64,000 bases of DNA from Eubacteriales bacterium (GCA_030536555.1 JAUNPU010000007.1:1-64000), one strand, 5' to 3'. Shown: positions 1 through 8,774, counted from the first letter of the stretch. Notes: generated from the letters alone by a model not told the origin. Translations and numbers: made by a program.

Positions 1-2
1 CG

Positions 3-119
3 CGTCTGACAGAACGTTTGATACAGGACAATCGGACTTCTGATCTGCTGGAGGCGGCGAAGAGTGATGTGATTCGGGAGAGATTGTATCGGGAATATGG
101 TATAAGAGGAGAGGATTGA
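3..119 (+). CDS. C-terminal end of an unidentified protein (partial)
   Basis: The frame is open from the window edge to a TGA at 117-119 and gives 38 residues ending RLYREYGIRGED. The tail is charged and looks helical. I do not recognise the family. The next gene starts 34 bases downstream, so the two could share a transcript. Confidence 0.5.
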   Translation, partial: RLTERLIQDNRTSDLLEAAKSDVIRERLYREYGIRGED

Positions 120-153
120 TTTCCTGTTTATGACAAATTAAGGAGACAGAATA

Positions 154-1188
154 ATGTTAGCTTACACATACAGAAACCATGGAAACTTTGAACTTCAGGA
201 CAAGCCGAAGCCGGAATTGCAGGATGAGAAGGATGCCATCGTGAAGGTGACATTGGCGAGTATCTGTACCAGCGACTTGCATATCAAGCATGGTTCGGTG
301 CCGCGTGCGGTTCCGGGTATTACGGTAGGACACGAGATGGTGGGAATCGTGGAACAGGTGGGCGCGGCAGTGACGAAGGTGAAGCCGGGCGACCGGGTGA
401 CGGTGAATGTGGAGACATTTTGCGGGGAGTGCTACTTCTGTCGGCACGGTTATGTCAACAACTGTACAGATCCCAATGGCGGCTGGGCGCTGGGATGCCG
501 GATCGATGGCGGGCAGGCGGAGTATGTGCGGGTTCCCTATGCGGATCAGGGACTGAACCGGATTCCGGATGGTGTTGCGGACCGGCAGGCGCTGCTTGTG
601 GGGGACGTGCTGGCGACCGGATACTGGGCAGCGCGGATTTCGGAGATCAGACCGGATGACACGGTGCTGATCATCGGAGCGGGCCCCACGGGTATCTGTA
701 CACTGCTCTGCGCCATGCTGAACATGCCGAAGCGAATCATTGTCTGCGAGAAGGACCCAGTGCGTGTGCAGTTTGTACAGGAGCATTATCCCGGTGTATT
801 GCTTGCAAATCCGGAGAATCTGAAAGAGTTTGTTCTGGAGAACAGCGATCATGGCGGGGCAGATGTGGTGCTGGAGGTGGCGGGAACGGAGGATACCTTC
901 CGCCTGGCGTGGGAATGTGCCCGTCCCAATGCCATTGTCACGGTGGTGGCGCTTTATGATGGTCCGCAGACACTGCCGCTTCCGAATATGTATGGGAAGA
1001 ATCTGATTTTCAAGACCGGAGGTGTGGACGGCTGCGACTGCGAGGAGATTCTGAAGCTGATTGAGCAGGGGAAGATTGACACAACACCGTTGATTACGCA
1101 CACGTATGAGCTGAAGGATGTGGAAGAAGCTTATGAGCTATTTGAGAATCGGAAGAATCATGTGATTAAAGTGGCATTGAAATGCTGA
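154..1188 (+). CDS. Zinc-dependent alcohol dehydrogenase (MDR family)
   Basis: This is a 344-residue medium-chain dehydrogenase/reductase, probably a cytosolic NAD(P)-dependent oxidoreductase of an alcohol or sugar alcohol. The N-terminal GroES-like part has the catalytic zinc Cys (SICTSD) and the GHE motif (VGHEMVG, about residue 60). The structural zinc loop CGECYFCRHGYVNNC lies around residues 90-104. The Rossmann motif is VLIIGAGPTG at about 170, and an acidic residue follows in VCEKDP, which favours NAD over NADP. The ATG has an AGGAGA site 10 bases upstream. Length is normal for the family. The substrate cannot be told from sequence; relatives include sorbitol, threonine and butanediol dehydrogenases. 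Confidence 0.88.
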   Translation: MLAYTYRNHGNFELQDKPKPELQDEKDAIVKVTLASICTSDLHIKHGSVPRAVPGITVGHEMVGIVEQVGAAVTKVKPGDRVTVNVETFCGECYFCRHGYVNNCTDPNGGWALGCRIDGGQAEYVRVPYADQGLNRIPDGVADRQALLVGDVLATGYWAARISEIRPDDTVLIIGAGPTGICTLLCAMLNMPKRIIVCEKDPVRVQFVQEHYPGVLLANPENLKEFVLENSDHGGADVVLEVAGTEDTFRLAWECARPNAIVTVVALYDGPQTLPLPNMYGKNLIFKTGGVDGCDCEEILKLIEQGKIDTTPLITHTYELKDVEEAYELFENRKNHVIKVALKC

Positions 1189-1242
1189 GCCGGTGGAGAT
1201 TTGGCTTAACAGAACGATACGAAGATCAGGGAGACAATTGGT

Positions 1243-2127
1243 GTGAGACAATATTTTCGCAGGTTTACCAGACTGCGCCTGTTATGGCGGTGCGTGGCGC
1301 TGATTGGGGCGTGCTGGTTCTATGTGAGGCAGCCGGAGGCGGTTCTGTGGCTGGTGAGGGGCGACTGGTTTGGAACATCGGCGGGAGAGTTTGGAAAGGT
1401 AAGTGAACTGGCAGAAGGATCCGGTGGAGGACTGACGGGGATGATTCTGTTCTTCGGGGCCGTGTGGATTCTGCTGGCATGTGGGATGGTCACACGATAT
1501 TTTCCGTCAAGGATCGAGAGCATGGGTTGTCAGAAGCAGTTTGCGCAGTTCTATGTGGCAAGAACAGCGAACTATGAGTGTGCGGAGAATGAGGCTGACA
1601 GTGACGGCAGGAGATTCGGCACGGTCAGAGGAGAAGAAGCATGGCGGCGGGAGAAGCGAAGGGCTGACCTGGGCGCTCTGGGAGACCTGGTGGTGTGGTG
1701 TGCCTGCAATGGCGTGGTGTACTGGCTGTATGGCAGAGGCATCATCCATGAGGTGCATATGCTGCTTATCTGCCTGTTTTACGCGGTCTGCGATATGGTG
1801 TGCATTCTGTGTTTCTGTCCGTTCCGGGTGTTGATTATGAAAAATCGATGCTGCACCACCTGTCGCATCTACAACTGGGATGCACTTATGATGATGACGC
1901 CGATGCTGTTGAGCCGAAATATAGCCATTCAGGTGCTGAACGTGCTGGCCCTGGGACTGTTCCTGCGCTGGGAGTGGACCTGGCAGAAGCACCCGGAGCG
2001 ATTTCTGGAGGTGACGAACGAGACGCTTTCCTGCGGAAACTGTGAGCACCCGGCAGGTTGTGCCGGATGTGTGAGACGGGACAGGAAGCTGTCGCAGGAA
2101 AATAAATTAAGACAAGGAAAAATGTGA
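1243..2127 (+). CDS. Conserved Cys-rich membrane protein of unknown function
   Basis: The 294-residue product starts at a GTG behind a GGGAGA site. It has several hydrophobic stretches that look like membrane helices (about residues 10-30, 65-82, 145-180 and 220-240). Between the last two lies a Cys cluster, CCTTCRIYNWD, followed by MMMTPML. The C-terminus carries a second cluster, CGNCEHPAGCAGC, that could bind a metal. I recognise no named family. The stop overlaps the start of maf (TGATG-type junction), so the two are probably translationally coupled. Confidence 0.6.
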   Translation: MRQYFRRFTRLRLLWRCVALIGACWFYVRQPEAVLWLVRGDWFGTSAGEFGKVSELAEGSGGGLTGMILFFGAVWILLACGMVTRYFPSRIESMGCQKQFAQFYVARTANYECAENEADSDGRRFGTVRGEEAWRREKRRADLGALGDLVVWCACNGVVYWLYGRGIIHEVHMLLICLFYAVCDMVCILCFCPFRVLIMKNRCCTTCRIYNWDALMMMTPMLLSRNIAIQVLNVLALGLFLRWEWTWQKHPERFLEVTNETLSCGNCEHPAGCAGCVRRDRKLSQENKLRQGKM

Positions 2128-2831
2128 TGAACACGGAGCAGACGAATATCGAGCAGATGAACACAGAGCAGACACATACAGACCAGACAAATACAGAACA
2201 GATGGAGATGAACCAGACAAAAACATTACAAATGATCGCCGAATCCGGCATTATTCTTGCCTCGGCGTCGCCCCGACGCAGGGAGCTGCTGCAGCAGGTG
2301 GGAATCGAGCCGGTGGTGGAGCCGAGTCATGTGGAGGAGATTATTACCAGCACGCAGCCGGATCAGGTGGTGATGGAGCTGTCACGCCAGAAGGCGGAGG
2401 ACATTGCGAAGCTTCATTGTGGTGAGCCGGTGGTGGTGATCGGCTCTGATACGGTGGTGGCTGTGGATGGAATGATTCTGGGAAAGCCAGGGGACCGGGA
2501 AGATGCAATTCATATGATTGAGCGGCTGCAGGGGCGGGAACATCAGGTGTACACGGGAGTGACCCTGGTGTTCTGCGGGAATACTGCCGGTGTGGACGGA
2601 ATCACCTTTGCGGAGAGGACGGATGTGCATGTGTATCCCATGAGCCGCGAGCAGATTGAGGCCTATGTGGACACAGGAGAGCCCATGGACAAAGCGGGCG
2701 CCTACGGAATCCAGGGGCGGTTTGCGGCGTATGTGCAGGGAATTTCCGGCGACTATAATAACGTGGTGGGGCTTCCTGTGGGTCGAGTATGCCAGGAGCT
2801 TATGAAGGCGAAAGCGGAAGGCAGCTTATAA
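2127..2831 (+). CDS. maf: Maf-family nucleoside triphosphate pyrophosphatase
   Basis: Maf proteins hydrolyse non-canonical or modified NTPs to NMPs, and some act in septum arrest. The core begins at IILASASPRRRELL, the family signature. It continues with VIGSDTVVAVDG, with ILGKPGD, and with EPMDKAGAYGIQGRFA, all conserved in dTTP/UTP pyrophosphatases of this type. The product is about 234 residues, longer than the usual 190. The extra part is an N-terminal Gln/Thr/Asn-rich tract of about 35 residues made of degenerate EQTN/EQMNT repeats. The ATG at 2127 overlaps the preceding stop. A GTG at 2124 is an alternative start. Confidence 0.88.
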   Translation: MNTEQTNIEQMNTEQTHTDQTNTEQMEMNQTKTLQMIAESGIILASASPRRRELLQQVGIEPVVEPSHVEEIITSTQPDQVVMELSRQKAEDIAKLHCGEPVVVIGSDTVVAVDGMILGKPGDREDAIHMIERLQGREHQVYTGVTLVFCGNTAGVDGITFAERTDVHVYPMSREQIEAYVDTGEPMDKAGAYGIQGRFAAYVQGISGDYNNVVGLPVGRVCQELMKAKAEGSL

Positions 2832-2877
2832 GGGCAGAAGTGGAAGACGGCTTATGAAAGGCGAGAGCGGAGGACAG
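2802..2877 (+). repeat. Degenerate 26-bp tandem repeat across the maf stop codon
   Basis: Three successive units start with ATGAAG, ATAAGG and ATGAAA at 2802, 2828 and 2854. Each runs through GGAAG-type purine blocks and ends in GCTT or GACAG. The maf stop TAA falls at the start of unit 2, so the repeat extends from coding into non-coding sequence. Confidence 0.6.
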
Positions 2878-2928
2878 AATCCGAGCGTATGAGCCACGAG
2901 CAGATTATGAGAGGAGCGGCACTCGCAC

Positions 2929-4566
2929 TTACCGTCTCCTCCCAAAGTGAAATACCAGCAGTAACCCGCCATAGCAGCAGCTTAACAGCAGAATCTGAGC
3001 GGTCGTTGTAAGAAACAGCGGCAGATGTTCCGGCAACGGAAGTGCTGCAGACAGCGGCAGCGGGAGGATTTTTGGCAGGACGCCGCCTGTAAAGTGAAAG
3101 ATTCCGATGGATATCAGCAGGATACCGGCGGGCTTGACAATCATTTCCCAGGCATTCCAGGTGAAGGGGACCAGCTTCTTTAAGGACCACAGATGCATCA
3201 GTGCCAGAAGCAGTTCACTGGTCAGCATGCCCCACAGATATGCCATGATTCCGAACCGGGGAATGCCGATCAGCACGAAGAGAATACGCAGCAACAGGGC
3301 GGTGGTATTCTGCAGAAAGGTGGTGCGGGTGCGTCCGAGTCCGTTTAAGATACTGCCCATGGTGGTGGCAAGGTAGAGGAAGGGGCAGAGCCAGGCAAGA
3401 ATCCGGATAAAGTGCCCGGCATCGCTGTCGTGGAAGACACTGGTGCCGAGGGAACTGCCGAACAGGGTAAAGATGCCGACGCACAGGATCCCCATGTACA
3501 GGCTGTAGCGAAGGGACATGGAGATGCTGGCGGTGATGCGGCGTTTGTGCCCCTCTGCCTGTGCCTGGGCGACGCTGGGCAGCAGCAGGACCGCCATGGA
3601 GTTGGTGATGGCGGAGGGAAACAGGATGAAGGGCAGAGCCATACCGGTCAGCACGCCGTAGATGGCGAAGGCATCTGAACCGGACAGACCGGACAGCTGC
3701 AGGCGGCTGGGAATCCAGATGGCTTCCGCGCTTGCCAGGAGATTCAGCACCAGGCGGTTACCCATCAGCGGGAGCGCAAGCGCCATCAGAGGTCCGGCAG
3801 TGGAGGCAGCCGGATGACCAGAGGGTAGTGTGCGGGCGGAGGCAGCCGGATGACCAGAGGATAGTGTGTGCCCGGCGATCTTCAGCCCCCCATCAATCTG
3901 CAAGCCCGGTTCCCTGTACCTCTGTGGCGGACAGATCCACAGGCACAGCAGGGTAAATGCCGCCGATGCCATTTCACCGATCAGATGCCCGATCACAGCC
4001 AGATGCACGGTGATGACGCCGCCGCGGCTGAGCCACAGGGATGCGATTAGGAAGACCAGGCTCATGCGCACCACCTGCTCGGCAACCTGAGAGAATGCCG
4101 GAACCTTTGCCTTTTGAACGCCGTAATAGTAGCCGTTGATGCAGGCGTGAAGAGCGGCAAATGGCACGGATATGCCCATAATCGGCAGGTAGGAGGCGCA
4201 GCGTGGCTCCATCAGCACCTGAGCTGCCAGAAACTCTGCATGTCTGCAGATGAGAAATGCCAGCGCGAAGGACAGGGACAGGGAGATGCCGAGGCCGGTA
4301 CGAAAGACAGCGCGCCCCTTTTCCATGTGGGAGGCGATGTACTGGGAGAGGGCGGTCTGGATGGAACTGGCGCACAGGGCGAAGCAGATGCCGAACACCG
4401 GATGAATCATGTTGTAGAGACCAAGTCCCTCCGCGCCGATGGTGCGGGACAGGAAAATGCGATAAAAGAAGCCCAGGACCCGGCAGGCGAAGCCGGTTCC
4501 GGTCAGCAGCAGCGTGCCGGTCAGAAATGCACGCTTTTTGTCGGATAACTGGGAGAGGGGATTCAT
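2929..4566 (-). CDS. SpoVB/MurJ-like polysaccharide flippase (MOP superfamily)
   Basis: This 545-residue polytopic membrane protein belongs to the MOP exporter superfamily. These proteins flip lipid-linked cell-wall or polysaccharide precursors, and SpoVB does so during spore cortex formation. The N-terminus FLTGTLLLTGTGFACRVLGFFYRIFLSRTIGAEGLGLYN is typical of the stage V sporulation protein B branch. A run of about 12-14 hydrophobic segments follows. A Gly/His/Pro/Ala-rich loop near residues 230-260 contains two in-frame 12-residue repeats. The gene faces left and its 3' end lies 98 bases from that of maf (convergent). Confidence 0.82.
   Translation of the reverse strand: MNPLSQLSDKKRAFLTGTLLLTGTGFACRVLGFFYRIFLSRTIGAEGLGLYNMIHPVFGICFALCASSIQTALSQYIASHMEKGRAVFRTGLGISLSLSFALAFLICRHAEFLAAQVLMEPRCASYLPIMGISVPFAALHACINGYYYGVQKAKVPAFSQVAEQVVRMSLVFLIASLWLSRGGVITVHLAVIGHLIGEMASAAFTLLCLWICPPQRYREPGLQIDGGLKIAGHTLSSGHPAASARTLPSGHPAASTAGPLMALALPLMGNRLVLNLLASAEAIWIPSRLQLSGLSGSDAFAIYGVLTGMALPFILFPSAITNSMAVLLLPSVAQAQAEGHKRRITASISMSLRYSLYMGILCVGIFTLFGSSLGTSVFHDSDAGHFIRILAWLCPFLYLATTMGSILNGLGRTRTTFLQNTTALLLRILFVLIGIPRFGIMAYLWGMLTSELLLALMHLWSLKKLVPFTWNAWEMIVKPAGILLISIGIFHFTGGVLPKILPLPLSAALPLPEHLPLFLTTTAQILLLSCCYGGLLLVFHFGRRR
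3802..3873. repeat. Two in-frame 36-bp tandem repeats inside the flippase gene
   Basis: Copies at 3802-3837 and 3838-3873 share GGAGGCAGCCGGATGACCAG and differ in a few bases towards the end. They encode SGHPAAS twice in a loop between membrane segments. They look like a recent slip-strand duplication. Confidence 0.8.
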
Positions 4567-4635
4567 GGGAGACTCCGGAACGGAAGTATTGATACAGTAT
4601 ATGGGAAAGCAGAACCGTTCATGTTCTTATATATG

Positions 4636-4665
4636 AAAAGTGAGCCATGGTCCGGCTCACTTTTT
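4636..4665. terminator. Bidirectional terminator at the end of fbp
   Basis: The 11-bp perfect stem AAAAGTGAGCC / GGCTCACTTTT (4636-4646 with 4654-4664) has a 7-base loop, with T-rich ends on both strands. The fbp stop codon lies inside the stem. Confidence 0.8.
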
Positions 4666-6618
4666 CACATATCGCTCCATCAAAAGTCCGCTGTGGTATG
4701 CCATTAGCAGCTGTTCTAAGTCGGCGATCTTCGCTTTCAATTCTTTTCCGATATCCGTATCTCCCACCAGCTTTCGCTTGCTGACCCGCTTGACGACAAT
4801 GCTGTCGGAGCGGATGTCGATCTCGTGCTGAATGGCAGCTTCCGTGGATTCGAAGGGCTCCAGCGCGGCGAGAATCAGCCCGTAGGAGTTGTAGGTCAGG
4901 GTGTAGCCTGCGATACCAGTCTCCTTCTGGTAGGCTTTGGAGAAGCCGCCGTCGATGACCAGCACCTTGCCATCGCATTTGACCGGGTTCTCACCGTTTC
5001 GAGACTTGACCGGGACGTGGCCATTGATGATGTGGCTTCCGGTCTGCGGCAGTCCGAATTCATCCAGAATCCGGTTCACCACGGTCTCATCTTCCAGATA
5101 GTGGTAGTAGGGATTCTTGATCTCCTTGTGGGTCGCCTTGTCTGCCAGGAAGTAACGCTCGAAGGTCGCCATCTTGTCCTTGCCGAACAGGGGAGAGTCC
5201 TGGTGAAGCCAGATGTACCACATCATATCCCGGCCCAGACTCTGCTCCCGACTGGACACCGCCATAAATCCCTTTCGCACATAGCTTTCCAGCACATCGT
5301 AGAGCATCCGCCCGTGAAAATGACTTCCAAACAGCTCCACATCCTTAAAGCTGCCGTCCTCATTTAAGGGGATGCAGCCGTGGTACAGCAGATTACCGTT
5401 GTAGATCTTGTAGAGGCTGCCTCTGGCAAGCAGGAACCGGACATGCTGCTGAAGCTTCTCGCAGTTCTGGAAGGCGCGGACCAGCCGGTCCATGATGTCG
5501 GCTTCCATCTCCGTGTAGGCGTAGGGGTCAGCCGGATCTACTGTGGGAAAGCTGGTGTCCAGGAGAGGATAGGTGGTGCCGTTCAGGGTGATGGTTCCCT
5601 GCTCAAAGTCGATCCGGTGCAGCAGGTTCCGGTGCTCCAGGTGGAATTCCGGATGCTGGCGTATGATCTGTCCTTCTGCCTTGAACTGGATGATGGAGAT
5701 AGCTTTGTGCATCTTGATGTTGACGGCAGCCTCGTACTGGTTCAGTTCGCTGTCTCCTTTTAACTGGAAGCAGGAGCAGGGATCGTCGCCGTACACATTC
5801 AGGGCGAAGGTCGCTAAGGGCAGCAGGTTGATGCCGTAGCCGTCCTCCAAAATGTCCAGATTGCCGTAGCGGGCGCAGATGCGGATCACGTTGGCGATGC
5901 ACCCCGGCTGCCCGGCGGCGGCTCCCATCCACAGCACATCGTGGTTGCCCCACTGAATGTCCACGGAGTGGTAGTCCATCAGCTTGTCCATAATCAGGTG
6001 TGGTCCGGGGCCGCGGTCGTAGATATCCCCCACAATGTGCAGGTGATCCACCACCAGCCGCTGGATCAGCTGACAGATGGCGATGATACATTCCTTCCCG
6101 CGTCCCACCCGCACGATGGTGTTGACAATGGAATTGTAGTAGGAGGTCTTGTCCAGACCGCCGTCCTTTTCCGTGATCAGCTCCTCCAGCACATAGGCAA
6201 ATTCCGGCGGCATGGCCTTGCGGACCTTGGAGCGGGTGTATTTGCTGGCTGCCCGCTTGCAGATCTCGATCAGCCGGTACAGGGTCAGGCGGCACCATTC
6301 CTCCTTATCCTCAGTCTGACTCAGAATCTGCTCCATCTTCTCCCTGGGGTAGTAGATCAGGGTGGCGAGGGACTGCTTGTCCTGCTGGCACAGGGTATTG
6401 CCAAATACGTCGTTGACCTTGCGCCGCACGGAGCCGGAGCCATTTTTCAGCACATGGGCAAATGCCTCGTATTCGCCGTGGATGTCAGTGAGAAAATGCT
6501 CTGTCCCTTTTGGCAGATTCAGGATGGCTTCCAGATTGATGACCTCTGTGGAGGCGGCAGCGATGGTGGGATAGAGATCGGCCAGCCGCTCCAAGTAGCG
6601 GATTTCCGGGTAGTTCAT
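4657..6618 (-). CDS. fbp: Fructose-1,6-bisphosphatase class III
   Basis: This gluconeogenic enzyme hydrolyses fructose 1,6-bisphosphate to fructose 6-phosphate in the cytosol. It is about 653 residues, the normal size of the Firmicutes class III enzyme, which has a calcineurin-like metallophosphatase core. Visible motifs are TDIHGEYEAF near the start, GDIYDRGPGPHLIMD, QWGNHDVLWMG, and NGHVPVK near the C-terminus. I chose the ATG at 6618 because AAGGAG lies 8 bases upstream. An in-frame ATG at 6681 has no ribosome site. Promoter and repeated operator-like motifs lie in the divergent region shared with the TRAP genes. Confidence 0.93.
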   Translation of the reverse strand: MNYPEIRYLERLADLYPTIAAASTEVINLEAILNLPKGTEHFLTDIHGEYEAFAHVLKNGSGSVRRKVNDVFGNTLCQQDKQSLATLIYYPREKMEQILSQTEDKEEWCRLTLYRLIEICKRAASKYTRSKVRKAMPPEFAYVLEELITEKDGGLDKTSYYNSIVNTIVRVGRGKECIIAICQLIQRLVVDHLHIVGDIYDRGPGPHLIMDKLMDYHSVDIQWGNHDVLWMGAAAGQPGCIANVIRICARYGNLDILEDGYGINLLPLATFALNVYGDDPCSCFQLKGDSELNQYEAAVNIKMHKAISIIQFKAEGQIIRQHPEFHLEHRNLLHRIDFEQGTITLNGTTYPLLDTSFPTVDPADPYAYTEMEADIMDRLVRAFQNCEKLQQHVRFLLARGSLYKIYNGNLLYHGCIPLNEDGSFKDVELFGSHFHGRMLYDVLESYVRKGFMAVSSREQSLGRDMMWYIWLHQDSPLFGKDKMATFERYFLADKATHKEIKNPYYHYLEDETVVNRILDEFGLPQTGSHIINGHVPVKSRNGENPVKCDGKVLVIDGGFSKAYQKETGIAGYTLTYNSYGLILAALEPFESTEAAIQHEIDIRSDSIVVKRVSKRKLVGDTDIGKELKAKIADLEQLLMAYHSGLLMERYVKK

Positions 6619-6689
6619 AATCGATACTCCTTTTGCTTTGTTGTGTTTCATCGTTCTTGAATCTGATTTCTGTATAGTCATATAGACTC

Positions 6690-6719
6690 AGTATAGCATA
6701 AATCATGTTCCGATGTTAA
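6690..6719 (-). promoter_or_regulatory. Promoter of fbp
   Basis: On the minus strand TTAACA, an 18-base spacer and TATACT precede the gene, with an extended TG before the -10. The -35 lies within the first GTTAAGA-type motif of the array described next. Confidence 0.6.
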
Positions 6720-6777
6720 GAAATGATGCCTTCCCGTTAAGAGATTGTTAATAATGCACTGTTAAGAAATCTTAACA
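6714..6777. promoter_or_regulatory. Array of TGTTAAGA-like motifs (putative operator)
   Basis: Five related boxes occur in 64 bases: TGTTAAGAAA (6714), CGTTAAGAGA (6735), TTGTTAATAA (6746), TGTTAAGAAA (6760) and TCTTAACA (6770). The last two form a perfect palindrome, GTTAAGA-AA-TCTTAAC. The array sits between divergent fbp and dctQ and overlaps the fbp -35. A regulator is inferred, not identified. Confidence 0.5.
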
Positions 6778-6866
6778 CGCGGAAAAATTGTGCAATATAT
6801 CCAAAATGGACAAGATTTTACTAGGATTCGCAAAAATTTACGATAGATATTAAGATATCCCTCCGT

Positions 6867-6926
6867 TATAATAAATCTATAAACCGCAGGAGCGAAGTGA
6901 TCGCTGCCTGCGGAACTTGTTTTTTT
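6867..6926 (+). promoter_or_regulatory. TRAP operon -10 box and 5' leader hairpin with U tract
   Basis: A TATAAT box at 6867-6872 has no clear -35. About 12 bases downstream a strong hairpin begins: CCGCAGG-AGCGA / TCGCT-G-CCTGCGG (6884-6913), followed by T7 (6920-6926). This is a terminator-shaped structure ahead of dctQ, so it may act as an attenuator. The dctQ ribosome site AAAAGGAGGG follows at 6943. Confidence 0.55.
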
Positions 6927-6957
6927 ACAACTGTTGTAGTTGAAAAGGAGGGAAAGT

Positions 6958-7485
6958 ATGATGTCATTTTTTCAAACTGTTGATAAGCTGAAGCCGGTCT
7001 ACGACAGAGTTTATCAATTCGTCATGTTCCTGTGCAAGCTGCTTCTGGTCGTGGATATCCTGATCACCTGCATGTCTGTGACGGGACGCTATGTGCCGTT
7101 CATTCCGGATCCGGCATGGTCGGAGGAGGTGGTGCTGACCTGTATGTCCTACATGGCGGTGCTGTCTGCGGCGCTGGCAATCCGGCGCAATGGTCACATC
7201 CGTATGACAGCCTTTGACAACTATCTGCCGCGGGCTGTGGTCAAGGGGCTGGATGTGCTTTCTGATGTGTGCGTGCTGGTTCTGGCTGTGATCATGATTG
7301 TGGTGGGATGGCGGTATGCGATTCAGATCGGCGGCAAGGGCTCCTATGTGAGCATGCCGATGGTATCCCGGTTCTGGATGTATTTTCCGGTTCCGCTGGC
7401 GGGAATTGCCATGGTGATCTTCGAACTGGAGGCGTTGTATAACCACGTGAAGGAAATCGTTCTTGGAAAGGAGGCAGAAGCATGA
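6958..7485 (+). CDS. dctQ: TRAP transporter small permease DctQ
   Basis: The small membrane subunit of a tripartite ATP-independent periplasmic (TRAP) transporter pairs with DctM to take up organic acids in exchange for sodium. It has about 175 residues and four hydrophobic segments. It carries the family pattern of Arg-containing loops (SYMAVLSAALAIRRNGHIRM) and a WRYAIQIGGKGSYVSMPM segment. The ATG at 6958 or 6961 follows the strong AGGAGG site. It overlaps dctM by 4 bases (ATGA). No DctP binding protein lies in this window. Confidence 0.87.
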   Translation: MMSFFQTVDKLKPVYDRVYQFVMFLCKLLLVVDILITCMSVTGRYVPFIPDPAWSEEVVLTCMSYMAVLSAALAIRRNGHIRMTAFDNYLPRAVVKGLDVLSDVCVLVLAVIMIVVGWRYAIQIGGKGSYVSMPMVSRFWMYFPVPLAGIAMVIFELEALYNHVKEIVLGKEAEA

Positions 7486-8774
7486 GTCCGGACAGCTTTG
7501 CAATCGTAGTGTTATTGGCCAGCTTTTTTATTATGATTTTTCTGAGGTTTCCCATTGCCTATGCGGTGGCGCTGGCTTCTGTGCTGTGTTTACTCAGCCA
7601 GGGGCTTCCGTTGACCACCATCTGTCAGCAGATGGTAAAGGGTATCAGCTCCTTCAGTCTGATGGCGGTGCCGTTCTTTATCGTCATGGGCTGTCTCATG
7701 GGCACCGGCGGCATTTCTGAGAAGCTGATTGCCCTTGCCAATGCCTGCGTGGGCTGGATGCGGGGCGGCATGGCCATGGTAAATATCGTGGCGTCCTACT
7801 TCTTCGGCGGTATTTCCGGATCGGCTGCGGCGGATACGGCTTCTCTTGGCTCTATTCTGATTCCCATGATGGTGGATCAGGGTTATGACGGAGACTTCTC
7901 CACTGCGGTTACCATCACCTCCTCCTGCGAGGGACTGCTGGTGCCGCCGAGCCATAACATGGTTATCTACGCCACCACGGCAGGCGGAATCTCCGTGGGA
8001 AGCCTGTTTCTGGCAGGCTACATTCCGGGAGCGCTGCTGGCAGCTTCTCTGATGGTTGGTTCCTATATCATTTCTGTGAAGCGGAACTATCCGAAGGGGG
8101 AGAAGTTCAGCATGCGGAACCTGATGAAGCAGTTCAGCGTGTCCTTCTGGGCGCTGGCGGCAGTGCTGATCGTGGTGGTCGGCGTAGTAGGCGGTATGTT
8201 CACGGCGACGGAGTCAGCGGCGATTGCGGTTATCTACAGCCTGATTGTCAGCGTATACATTTACAAGGGGCTTGACTGGAAGGGCGTGTGGCGCGTGCTG
8301 GGCGACTGTGTGGATACCCTGTCTATCGTGCTGATTCTGATTGCCACCTCCAGCATCTTCGGATACTGCCTGACCCGTCTTCATGTGCCGGAGCTGGCAG
8401 CCAATGCCATCACCGGGCTGACCACCAACCCGATTCTGCTGGCACTGCTGCTGAACCTGATCCTGCTGGTGCTGGGCTGCATCATGGATATGGCGCCGAT
8501 CATTCTGATCGCAACGCCGATTCTGCTGCCGATTGCCACCTCCATCGGAATCGACCCGATCCAGTTCGGCATCATTGTGGTGCTCAACTGCGGTATCGGT
8601 CTGCTGACCCCGCCGGTTGGTGCGGTGCTGTTCATCGGCTCGGCTGTGGCGAAGCTGCCTATGGAGAAGGTGGTGAAGGCAACCCTGCCATTTTACCTGT
8701 GCATGATCGTGACGCTGCTGCTGATCACCTTCATTCCGGCGATCAGCCTGTGGCTGCCGCAGATGCTGGGATAA
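7482..8774 (+). CDS. dctM: TRAP transporter large permease DctM
   Basis: This 430-residue polytopic subunit forms the transport channel of the TRAP system. The family motif GGISGSAAADTASLGSILIPMM lies at about residues 109-130. The segment EGLLVPPSHNMVIYA and the C-terminal half GIGLLTPPVGAVLFIGSAVAKL are also typical. Length is normal. It is translationally coupled to dctQ and is followed at once by a terminator, so the operon has two genes. The ligand is unknown and the binding protein must be elsewhere. Confidence 0.92.
   Translation: MSPDSFAIVVLLASFFIMIFLRFPIAYAVALASVLCLLSQGLPLTTICQQMVKGISSFSLMAVPFFIVMGCLMGTGGISEKLIALANACVGWMRGGMAMVNIVASYFFGGISGSAAADTASLGSILIPMMVDQGYDGDFSTAVTITSSCEGLLVPPSHNMVIYATTAGGISVGSLFLAGYIPGALLAASLMVGSYIISVKRNYPKGEKFSMRNLMKQFSVSFWALAAVLIVVVGVVGGMFTATESAAIAVIYSLIVSVYIYKGLDWKGVWRVLGDCVDTLSIVLILIATSSIFGYCLTRLHVPELAANAITGLTTNPILLALLLNLILLVLGCIMDMAPIILIATPILLPIATSIGIDPIQFGIIVVLNCGIGLLTPPVGAVLFIGSAVAKLPMEKVVKATLPFYLCMIVTLLLITFIPAISLWLPQMLG

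Noticed and set aside
157..1101. Long antisense ORF opposite the alcohol dehydrogenase, and similar ones elsewhere
   Set aside because: They are shadows due to GC-rich codon bias of real genes on the other strand, with no family motifs or ribosome sites.
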